From Chrysoperla carnea (lineage: Eukaryota; Arthropoda; Insecta; Neuroptera; Chrysopidae): DNA of 64,000 nucleotides. Below, one piece after another: positions 31,412 to 40,765 of this stretch (its first letter is position 1; each line of letters begins with the position of its first letter). The stretch lies in NCBI RefSeq assembly GCF_905475395.1, contig NC_058342.1, positions 4,089,001-4,153,000 of the forward strand, in the 5' to 3' direction. The translations under genes and the position numbers were made by a program. The notes under the pieces were generated by a model. It was not told the origin of the DNA. It searched no databases and saw nothing but the letters and a program-made list of their open reading frames with translations.

Positions 31412-33096
31412 TGAACCGTTCAATAAGGTTCACAGTATTTTGATTGTAGGTTTGGTTGACAGTAATTAAAAATCATTTAAATTAGAGTAATAAGCGCGAT
31501 CAAAAACATTATACGGATTGGGACAGAAGAAGTAATAATCATTAAAAACACGAACACGCAAAGAAATATTTACAAAAGTGAAAAATAAAAAAAAAAATAG
31601 AAATAAATAAATAAATAAAAGAGAAGCACACAAAAAAAAATATTTAAAAAACCCTATCTAAATCTAAACACACACACAAAAAAAAAAAAAACAAAGAAAA
31701 AATCATCCAATTAAAAAAGTTGAATTAAAATCACGCTAGCGTGTGAACGGACGTTAGTACACGCTAACGTGTGAATGGCCACCATGCACAACAATTATTA
31801 AAATTTAACAAACAAAAACAACGTAGTCCGCGTATGAATACAGAACCAAGCTAAAAAGCTTAGACAATTTAAAAATTAGGTCTCTTGAGAAAAATCACCG
31901 TTGAATGGTACACATCAAACATAAAATTTATTAAAAATTAATAATATACACGTTCGTGCCCGCAACGCGAGCACGTTTTAATATTACATCGTCGAAAGGT
32001 GGATTGGGGTAAATCAACGACGGAATTACTCTAGAATTATACTATCGTGGAGACACTGGATATCTTGCCACAATAATTTACTCTGGAAAGACAGATAATT
32101 GGTATAAATTCAAAGAAGTGGACTTACATGAACGATTAATTAATTATACCTGGACATTCCATCAACGGCTGGTGTTGTTTGTGTTTTTGGGTTGTGTATC
32201 GGTCGGTATCCTGTGGTGGTTGCTAAGATTTTTAAGGTACGGTGCTTTACGGTTATTATTTCCTTTTGACCCACTCCGTATCGACGTAGTTGGAGATTTA
32301 CCTGTTAAAAATTCGAACGTTTACTATACGTAGTTTTAGAATACGTAATTGAACATTTCCGATTCGATTTTAATTAAACATATAAATTTTGTGTTGTAAG
32401 TGAACCAATACCGCGCTTAGAAGTGTAGCTGACCACGAGTTCAGACAGCCCCTATTTATGGGTGTCTTGGTCCTCGATCGGAGCTGCACTTCGCGGAATT
32501 TAATCTTCGCTGTGTTCTGCCCTGTGTAATACTTGAATAAATCGAGTCACGGGTCAGATACAGAGGATAGTGAATTGGTTCACTAAACAAGAAGAATTTT
32601 ACGCCAAAATCGGAACTGTTCAATTCAAACTAGGATCACACATTTTATAAAAAATAGAAAAAAATAAAGGAACAAAAACTTACTTTAAAAAGGTTATGTC
32701 GCCTTGTGTAATTGTTTGAAGTAGTGATTTTTTTAATAATCATATCATTGTTAAAACATTGATAATTTTTGAGTGACATTTTTGTAAAATTCTAAAACAA
32801 TAAAAGAATATTTATATTGTAATTTAATAAATTAACTCAAGAATAAAAATTGTACATACATGCGTCTTTGTTGGTATCAAATATTTTGACATTTCACCGG
32901 TATTGACCACAGAGTTGTAGTCTTTCATAGACTATTACTCAAATCCTAGAGCGTCCTTTTTTTCGTCAACTTTTATTCTTTTCAGATTCGATCACAACTA
33001 CCAAGATCGCGGTTAAAAAATGCTTCCACTTGTTCATCGATGCCACAGTTGGTAAAATTTTAAAAGATTTATCCAAAGTCCTTTAAAAATGCCACA
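31412..33096 (+). repeat. Gypsy 5' LTR (1.69 kb)
   Basis: Starts TGAACCGTTC and ends ..AAAAATGCCACA. It matches 37779-39467 nearly base for base; the second copy has a 12-bp insertion (AATGAATGAAAT after ACACGC), a small deletion near 38825 and few substitutions. The end is fixed by the primer-binding site two bases later and by the right border of the whole insertion. This LTR is long for the family and contains an open frame (32010-32333). Confidence 0.82.
32010..32333 (+). CDS. LTR-borne open frame with a transmembrane-like segment
   Basis: An open frame without ATG runs from about 32010 to TAG 32331-32333, close to 108 codons. The part usually called would begin at a GTG (32118). It contains 'LVLFVFLGCVSVGILWWLLR', a strong membrane-spanning candidate, preceded by a polar segment and followed by a basic stretch. 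The 3' LTR copy is also open throughout (Ile to Ser in the membrane segment). Lying in the LTR, the frame is present both upstream of gag and downstream of pol. It could be an envelope-like remnant, a spliced LTR product, or chance. A start codon is lacking. Confidence 0.35.
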
Positions 33097-33098
33097 GT

Positions 33099-33106
33099 TG
33101 GTAGCA
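33099..33106 (+). other. Candidate primer-binding site TGGTAGCA (initiator tRNA-Met)
   Basis: TGGTAGCA begins two bases after the LTR end and is complementary to the 3' end of animal initiator tRNA-Met (..TGCTACCA). Only eight bases match, which is also the length used by yeast Ty3. It is repeated at 39470-39477 after the second LTR. Confidence 0.6.
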
Positions 33107-33266
33107 CATAGCGTAGGGTAGTTGATCGAGTCTGGATTAGAAAAAAAAAAAAGGATTATTTGCTCATAATTTAAAATAAATTTTGAAAAAAAAAAAAAAA
33201 TACATACGTACTAATATTTTCCTCTTTGTTCGTACGAGCGCAATCGTCTAGGTGAACTGCCAGAGG
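33107..33266 (+). other. Gypsy leader
   Basis: An untranslated leader between the primer site and the gag ATG, containing two A-runs. It is duplicated at 39478-39635. Confidence 0.6.
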
Positions 33267-33836
33267 ATGCCGACTACACGGTCCAACAAACACACGACAT
33301 CATCAGCAGATGTTCCAACGGTTGTTACAACAATCGTCATCAACTCAACAACTACAACAAATAACACTGCTGGATTGGGTACCATTGTCGACGCAACTTC
33401 ACCAAGTTACGCTACTCCGCCAGATATTCCAGGTGCTCAAGGTATTACGACAATAGCACCATCAGTGTCGAAAGTCAATTCCACCCTACCCACGACAGTA
33501 TTGGTTGGAAATGTACCACAAACAAATATTGGTACGAGTCCTGGAAACGTACCGATATTGAATCCGGCGCCTGGTATGGTTCCACCTGCGTCGTCTGCAC
33601 AACCGCATCAGTATTTTGGTTATGGGATGGGGAGTGTTCCACAGTACGGACAAACTCTTCCAACGTATCCAAATCATGTGAATCATGCGCCAACTACGCA
33701 ATCGAATACAACTCCAACACATCATCCTGTTCTTGCGCCACCAGCACATGCAGGTCCGACTGGTCAACCTGCGCCAACAACAGCAGTAGGAGAGGAGGAC
33801 GCCACACCATCAAGAGTCATGATATTCATGAGGTAA
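33267..33836 (+). CDS. gag: Gypsy gag, N-terminal low-complexity part
   Basis: The most likely start is ATG 33267 (the frame is open from a GTG at 33252). The product is rich in Thr, Pro, Ser and Asn with no charged core, like the disordered N-termini of several insect Gypsy gags. The frame ends at TAA 33834-33836. The capsid part lies in another frame open from about 33780, so a single indel near 33780 or a programmed shift separates them. The first 72 codons are repeated after the second LTR (39636-39836). Confidence 0.7.
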   Translation: MPTTRSNKHTTSSADVPTVVTTIVINSTTTTNNTAGLGTIVDATSPSYATPPDIPGAQGITTIAPSVSKVNSTLPTTVLVGNVPQTNIGTSPGNVPILNPAPGMVPPASSAQPHQYFGYGMGSVPQYGQTLPTYPNHVNHAPTTQSNTTPTHHPVLAPPAHAGPTGQPAPTTAVGEEDATPSRVMIFMR

Positions 33837-34534
33837 ATCTCCAATTAAAATATTTATGTGAATCCATAAGTAAGATATCATGTAGCCAATCCTGCAATCA
33901 AAGTGCGAATAAGTCGTTAATAAATTTATCGCATAGTAATTTAGGAGATAATATGTACAAAATCAAGTATCAGGTAAACATAGATACGTACTTCAAAGAC
34001 TTCCCTCGGTGTGACGGCTCCAGCAAACCAAACATAATAAAATTCCTGGAGGAAATCCAAAAGCTCGCAGAGCTACACATCCTGGAGGAGAAACCTCTTC
34101 TAATACATCTCCTCCAGTTTTGTGACGGAAATTTTCAAAGATGGTGGGCTACAAATATTCAATCTTATCCCACCTGGGACTTCCTTTGCTTTAGGATATT
34201 AGACGTATTTTTTGCGCCGGCCGAAAGGTCCCTGCTCATATCAGAACACCTGTATAGATGGCAACGTCCAGAGGAATTATTCACGGCATTCATTGATGAT
34301 ATTAAACTCAAATCTAAAATCATCGGAGCCAACCTTAGTGAGCAGGAGATCATTACAATTCTTTGGGCTCGCATGAATAGGGCGACATATGATATCTGTA
34401 AATTTAGGATGGTACCGGATTCATTCGAAATACTTGACCTAGTAGCTCAAGAGGTGCGTCAAATAACGGATAGACAAGTGATGTACGCACAAATGGAGCA
34501 GAACTCCAGTAGGTCTAAACCTACAAAAAACTAG
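33780..34534 (+). CDS. gag: Gypsy gag, capsid-like part
   Basis: The frame is open from about 33780, with a methionine at 33953. Helix-rich sequence includes 'YFKDFPRCDGSSKPNIIKFL', 'DGNFQRWWATNIQSYPTWDF' and 'LFTAFIDDIKLKSKII', matching the pattern of retrotransposon capsid domains. No CCHC zinc knuckle follows; the frame stops at TAG 34532-34534. pol begins in another frame about 60 bp later. Absence of the knuckle is either a clade trait or a loss. Confidence 0.75.
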
Positions 34535-34596
34535 TTGAAATCTCCAATTACAATACAATCAACCAAACCCCGTCTCGTCTCCCCCATCGTTGTCTA

Positions 34597-37500
34597 ATGG
34601 GACGTCGCAAACTATTATCAATTCGTGCACAACGCACTAGCCTACCTACAATACCCGTAACCATAGGACCTTGTACGTACGATTGCCTTCTGGATTCAGG
34701 GGCCACTCATAGTTTTTGTGATAAAAAACTGGCAACAACTACAGTAAAGCTTGGTTTAGGCAAGTTCTCCACCACAACGCCCCAAACCATATTAGCGGGT
34801 GGTACTGTCACTAATGTCCATCAGTTACTGACGTGTTCTATCAGAATTGGCGGATTTACTTGGAAGACAGCGTTTCACATAATACCAAGCCTAACCTTCA
34901 GTTTAATAATGGGTGTTGATCTTTTAAAACACATGAAGGCTATTTTAAATTTCGAAAAATACTTAGTGACCTTCATGTTCAACCCGAAAAAACCCATCCC
35001 CATGTGTCCAGGGACAATCTGTACAATAAATAACATCGTCACATCACCTACGTTGCCGAAAACTCAATCTTCCCGTCTCGAAACGTTATTGAATCGCTTT
35101 AGTGACACAATCACCAACCAAATAGGTTGTGCTCGTGATTATTGGTACACCATACGTTTAAAGGACAGTATACCGGTACGGAGCCCACCCTATCCACTTT
35201 CACCCCCTAAAGCGCTTGAAATGGAGCAACACATCAACGGCCTTCTGGAGCAAGGCATTATCGAACCTTGCCGGAGTGAATACTCGGCTCCAGCCTTTTT
35301 AATAAAGAAAAAGGATGGTTCAAACAGGCTGTGTATCGATTATAGGCGTCTGAATGCGAAAGTTATCTTCGACGGCTTTCCCTCCCCTAATATGGAGAAT
35401 GTTTTTCAGAGCTTGAGTGGCTCACGCTGCTATTCAGTGATCGATTTAACTAGCGCTTACTATCAAATAATGCTGTCCCCTGGGTGCCGAAAATACACAG
35501 CGTTCTCTACGCCAACAGGCCAATACTTGTTCCGGACTACTCCCTTCGGAATAAGTGTCAGCCCAATGGCTCTAAACCGCTTGATCTTCGGGTTATTCGC
35601 AGACCTCCGCTATAAATGTGTTATCCCTTACTTCGACGACATTTTAATTTACAGCTCGAGCTTTGAAGAACACCTAAAACACCTGGAGATAGTGTTCACT
35701 AGGCTACGAGATACCGGCTTAACTGTACGACCGGACAAAATGCAACTATGTCTACCTAGCATTCAATTCCTAGGGCATATAATATCCGCGTCAGGTGTAG
35801 CTTTGGATAGGTCGAAGGTAGCGGCTGTGTTGGACCTGCGAATACCTCGCAACATTAAGCAACTGAGATCCTTCTTGGGGATGACTTCCTTCTTCTCGCG
35901 TTTCATCCCCAACTACGCCGAAATAGTTGCCCCGCTGAACGCACTCAGGAAAAAGGACGTGGTGTACCACTTCGGAGATGACCAAATTAAAGCATTCAAC
36001 GCGGTCAAACAGGCTCTTACAGAGGCTCCAGTACTTGCCTTCCCAGATTTTAAAAAACGCTTCATCGTACAAACCGATGCTTCAGGTGTCGCAATTGCTG
36101 CTGTATTGCTTCAGGAACTAGACGGAGGCCAAAGAGCCATCCAGTACGCTAGCAGAAAATTAACCCCTGCGGAGGTTAAATATTCTGCATACGAACTGGA
36201 GAGTCTCGCTGTCGTCTGAGCCCTGGAGAAATTCAAGCAGTATTTACTAGGAACACGGTTTCTACTCAACACCGATAGCGGAGCCCTAAGCTGGGTTATG
36301 AACCACCCAAAACAGCTTGGCCGAGTGGGAAGGTGGGTACTAAAACTCTCACGTTTTGAGTTTGACGTGGAACACATAAAAGGCCCCACCAATGTTGTAG
36401 CTGACGCCCTTTCAAGGCTATTTTCAATTAAAATATCAAACGACGAAGAAAGTCCCACAGACAACTTCCATAAAAATTTTACAGACGGACTTACAGGAAA
36501 AATTTCAGTTTTAGACGAGGTACCACAAACCTTTACCTCTCTGCAACGACAGCAAGAGGAAGATCCTGAGCTACGGCTCATCATCGAGCGCCTACGGGCC
36601 GGAGATGATGTGATAGGCTATGAGTTACGGGACTCCCTTCTTCTAAAAATTGAAGGGAAGAATAGGTTGCGACGTATCCCTGTACCTAAAACTATGAGAC
36701 AAATGCTTCTCTACTATCACCACGATGGAATAGCTTCAAACCACCCCGGCATTACAAAAAGTTATAGGGCCATTGCCCGTCGCTTCTGGTGGCCACGACT
36801 GTTTGAGGAGGTCCGCGGTTATGTTAGGTCCTGTCCGGAATGCCAGCGGTGTAAACCACATAATGAAGCACCTGGGGCCCCATTAGCTTCTAAAACTCCA
36901 GAACACCCGTGGGAGAGGGTCCACATAGATCACGTTGGCCCCTTAGTCATGACTAAAAACGGGTTCCGATATGTGCTCACAGTGGCGGATAGCTTCACTA
37001 AATGGTTGGAGGCCATTCCCGTAAAACGTGTTACGGCGGCTACCACCGTTGACAAGCTCAACAGGGTCTGGTTACGCTTCGGTCCACCTCGACACTTCAT
37101 TACGGACAACCATAAGGCATTTACCGGTGAGAAATTTAGGCTCATGTGCCTTCGATGGGGTATCAAACACATTCTGTGCGCACTCTATAGACCGTCGAGT
37201 AACTCTTTCGTCGAAAGAATCCACAGGGACCTCAAGAGTGGAATGACTATTATGTTACGTCAATACGCAAACACCCACAAAGAATGGGATCAATTTCTCC
37301 CATATTTTCAATTTGCACATAATAGTCAATTCCACGAATCGATCCAATGCAGTCCCTCGACGGTATTTTTAGGACGAGCAGTTCCAACTCCATTGGACCT
37401 CCGGTGGAATTTGCACGAAATAATCCATGATGATCCCCCACCAGATCTCGATAAGGTCCGAGAGTCATTGGCGAAGGCACATGACAAAATGAAACGCTTC

Positions 37501-37728
37501 CATAACGCCAAACGTCCACCAGAACATCCTTTCACAGAGGGCCAAATTGTGCTACAGAGAGGCCATGGTGGTCCCCAATTCGACGAGGCCAGAAAATTTA
37601 TTCCCCGGTGGACGACACCCAGGAGAATACTCCGCTTTACAACCCCTGTTTCATGCGACCTCGAAGACTTAGAAACGAAAATAAGGTACAAAGCCCACGT
37701 CGACGAAAATAAGGTACAAAGCCCATAA
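34597..37728 (+). pseudogene. pol: Gypsy pol: protease, RT, RNase H, integrase, with one in-frame TGA
   Basis: One frame of about 1044 codons. Protease 'CLLDSGATHSF' (Asp at residue 33); RT with 'NRLCIDYRRLN', 'YSVIDLTSAYYQIML' and catalytic 'YFDDILIYSS' at residue 345 (35629-35640); RNase H 'VQTDASGVAIAAVL' near residue 493. A TGA at 36217-36219 stands where Trp is usual ('SLAVV-stop-ALEKF'). Integrase follows: zinc region with 'HPGITKSYRAIARRFWWP' and 'CPECQRC', then catalytic Asp (36928), Asp (37105, in 'ITDNHKAF') and Glu (37213, in 'NSFVERIHRDLK'), and a GPY/F-like C-terminus. Apart from the TGA every catalytic residue is present. Ends TAA 37726-37728. Confidence 0.93.
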
Positions 37729-37778
37729 TAAATTCCGAAATATGTTACAATAGTATTTCTCCCTAACGTGGGGGAGAC
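37729..37778 (+). other. Gypsy 3' end with polypurine tract
   Basis: A purine run, GTGGGGGAGA (37769-37777), lies one base before the second LTR. This is the expected plus-strand primer position. Confidence 0.75.
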
Positions 37779-39467
37779 TGAACCGTTCAATAAGGTTCAC
37801 AGTATTTTGATTGTAGGTTTGGTTGACAGTAATTAAAAATCATTTAAATTAGAGTAATAAGCGCGATCAAAAACATTATACGGATTGGGACAGAAGAAGT
37901 AATAATCATTAAAAACACGAACACGAAAAGAAATATTTACAAAAGTAAAAAATAAAAAAAAAAATAGAAATAAATAAATAAATAAAAAAGAAGCACACAA
38001 AAAAAATATTTAAAAAACCCTATCTAAATCTAAACACACACACAAAAAAAAAAAAAACAAAGAAAAAATCATCCAATTAAAAAAGTTGAATTAAAATCAC
38101 GCTAGCGTGTGAACGGACGTTAGTACACGCAATGAATGAAATAACGTGTGAATGGCCACCATGCACAACAATTATTAAAATTTAACAAACAAAAACAACG
38201 TAGTCCGCGTATGAATACAGAACCGAGCTAAAAAGCTTAGACAATTTAAAAATTAGGTCTCTTGAGAAAAATCACCGTTGAATGGTACACATCAAACATA
38301 AAATTTATTAAAAATTAATAATATACACGTTCGTGCCTGCAACGCGAGCACGTTTTAATATTACATCGTCGAAAGGTGGATTGGGGTAAATCAACGACGG
38401 AATTACTCTAGAATTATACTATCGTGAAGACACTGGATATCTTGCCACAATAATTTACTCTGGAAAGACAGATAATTGGTATAAATTCAAAGAAGTGGAC
38501 TTACATGAACGATTAATTAATTATACCTGGACATTCCATCAACGGCTGGTGTTGTTTGTGTTTTTGGGTTGTGTATCGGTCGGTTCTCTGTGGTGGTTGC
38601 TAAGGTTTTTAAGGTACGGTGCTTTACGGTTATTATTTCCTTTTGACCCACTCCGTATCGACGTAGTTGGAGATTTACCTGTTAAAAATTCGAACGTTTA
38701 CTATACGTAGTTTTAGAATACGTAATTGAACATTTCCGATTCGATTTTAATTAAACATATAAATTTTGTGTTGTAAGTGAACCAATACCGCGCTTAGAAG
38801 TGTAGCTGACCACGAGTTCAGACTATTTATGGGTGTCTTGGTCCTCGATTGGAGCTGCACTTCGCGGAATTTAATCTTCGCTGTATTCTGCCCTGTGTAA
38901 TACATGAATAAATCGAGTCACGGGTCACATACAGAGGATAGTGAATTGGTTCACTAAACAAGAAGAATTTTACGCCAAAATCGGAACTGTTCAATTCAAA
39001 CTAGGATCACACATTTTGTAAAAAATAGAAAAAAATAAAGGAACAAAAACTTACTTTAAAAAGGTTATGTCGCCTTGTGTAATTGTTTGAAGTAGTGATT
39101 TTTTTAATAATCATATCACTGTTAAAACATTGATAATTTTTGAGTGACATTTTTGTAAAATTCTAAAACAATAAAAGAATATTTATATTGTAATTTAATA
39201 AATTAACTCAAGAATAAAAATTGTACATACATGCGTCTTTGTTGGTATCAAATATTTTGACATTTCACCGGTATTGACCACAGAGTTGTAGTCTTTCATA
39301 GACTATTACTCAAATCCTAGAGCGTCCTTTTTTTCGTCAACTTTTATTCTTTTCAGATTCGATCACAACTACCAAGATCGCGGTTAAAAAATGCTTCCAC
39401 TTGTTCATCGATGCCACAGTTGGTAAAATTTTAAAAGATTTATCCAAAGTCCTTTAAAAATGCCACA
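37779..39467 (+). repeat. Gypsy second LTR (1.69 kb)
   Basis: Same limits as the first LTR (TGAACC...GCCACA). It includes the same open frame (ending at 38710). It is followed by a primer-binding site and leader instead of host sequence, which shows the tandem arrangement. Confidence 0.82.
38495..38710 (+). CDS. LTR-borne open frame, second copy
   Basis: This copy of the 32010-32333 frame keeps the stop position and the membrane-like segment. Only one amino-acid change was seen in the last 71 codons. It is the copy lying downstream of pol, where an accessory gene would be expected. The frame remains open upstream of the GTG here as well. Confidence 0.35.
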   Translation: MDLHERLINYTWTFHQRLVLFVFLGCVSVGSLWWLLRFLRYGALRLLFPFDPLRIDVVGDLPVKNSNVYYT

Positions 39468-39635
39468 GTTGGTAGCACATAGCGTAGGGTAGTTGATCGA
39501 GTCTGGATTAGAAAAAAAAAAAGGATTATTTGCTCATAATTTAAAATAAATTTTGAAAAAAAAAAAAAATACATACGTACTAATATTTTCCTCTTTGTTC
39601 GTACGAGCGCAATCGTCTAGGTGAACTGCCAGAGG

Positions 39636-39842
39636 ATGCCGACTACACGGTCCAACAAACACACGACATCATCAGCAGATGTTCCAACGGTTGTTACAAC
39701 AATCGTCATCAACTCAACAACTACAACAAATAACACTGCTGGATTGGGTACCATTGTCGACGCAACTTCACCAAGTTACGCTACTCCGCCAGATATTCCA
39801 GGTGCTCAAGGTATTACGACAATAGCACCATCAGTGTTGTAG
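39636..39842 (+). pseudogene. gag: Truncated second Gypsy gag
   Basis: It begins like the gag at 33267 and is identical for about 68 codons, then jumps at about 39836 into LTR sequence at a short overlap (CAGTG/CAGAG before TTGTAGTC). This is the deletion junction of the tandem array. Confidence 0.85.
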
Positions 39843-40018
39843 TCTTTCATAGACTATTACTCAAATCCTAGAGCGTCCTTTTTTTCGTCAACTTTTATTC
39901 TTTTCAGATTCGATCACAACTACCAAGATCGCGGTTAAAAAACGCTTCCACTTGTTCATCGATGCCACGGTTGGTAAAATTTTAAAAGATTTATCCAAAG
40001 TCCTTTAAAAATCACACA
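39837..40018 (+). repeat. 3' end of a third Gypsy LTR
   Basis: Matches 32928-33096 and 39289-39467 with three or so differences, and ends TCACACA directly against CTAG. It supplies the proper outer end of the insertion. Confidence 0.85.
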
Positions 40019-40765
40019 CTAGTTTGCAACAAGGAGTAATTCTTGCCAATGGCCATTTGATCGGGGGCTGGTTTTCGACTATGATAACCACGACATCACC
40101 CACTTTTACATTCTCAACGTGATCCCACCACTTTTGTCGTTGAATTAAAGTGTGCAGATATTCACGGGACCACTGCACCGTTTCCAGCAATGTTGGGACA
40201 CTTGACGCAATAGTTCCCACCTTGGGATACGATTACCATCATGTAGGCTGGTAATATAAAAATGTTCCACAATGAGCTTAGAAAGATGACATTTGGCAGG
40301 TAAGATAAAGGGATGGCGAGCATCATATGACACTGGAGCTTCGGCTAAACGACCCCCAACCCTGAGGAGATCATTATCGAGAAAAGGTGTTAAAGAGGGA
40401 AACGATTTAGGTCGAACTCCTTGACGGGCAGAATCTATTTCGTGTGGCAAATAAAAATGTTGAGTGATTTTTATTAATACTATTTCGGCGTTTCGAAGCT
40501 CGGCGACAGATAAACACTGGAAATTACGTTGTTCCTTGGGAAGCGAAGTGTTTTTCTTAAATCTCAACATCCATGCTATAACTCGCTTGGCTCTAACAAG
40601 AGATGAGAAACGTTCTAGAAGAAGAACAACACCATCATCTCCACCTGTAACATGGCCTATCAATGATGGGCCAACCTCTTTTAGGTCGGGCAGGTCAGGA
40701 ACCGAGGCTACTTCTTGCCTTGGCCATAAAGAAAAATCTTCGCGCAAAAAATCGGGACCTGACCA
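40019..40765 (-). pseudogene. pol: BEL/Pao integrase, core deleted
   Basis: After the TGA at 40766-40768 the same frame continues with 'WSGPDFLREDFSLWP', the usual RNase H/integrase linker, and the zinc-binding integrase N-terminus ('HPFILPAKCHLSKLIVEHFY'). It then jumps directly to C-terminal sequence ('PRWELLRQVSQHCW'), so nearly the whole catalytic core with its DDE residues is missing. A frameshift near 40190 leads to 'SREYLHTLIQRQKWW' and 'NQPPIKWPLARI', where the Gypsy element is inserted. The element could not integrate by its own enzyme. Confidence 0.85.

Larger units (their letters stand above)
31412..40018 (+). mobile_element. Ty3/Gypsy element in a rearranged tandem arrangement (plus strand)
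   Basis: Order: LTR 31412-33096, gag, pol to 37728, LTR 37779-39467, a second primer site, leader and truncated gag (to about 39836), then the last ~180 bp of a third LTR ending '..CACACA' at 40018. CTAG flanks the block (31408-31411 and 40019-40022). The simplest reading is LTR-internal-LTR-internal-LTR in which most of the second internal part and third LTR were deleted. The interior is well preserved, with one in-frame TGA in pol and one frame break in gag. Confidence 0.88.

Noticed and set aside
32412..32582. An alternative Gypsy LTR end at GGTTCA (mirror of TGAACC)
   Set aside because: The right border of the insertion and the primer-binding site both place the LTR end at ..GCCACA (33096), so the earlier end is not supported.
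33475..33767. Minus-strand ORFs across gag
   Set aside because: Shadows of the low-complexity gag on the other strand.
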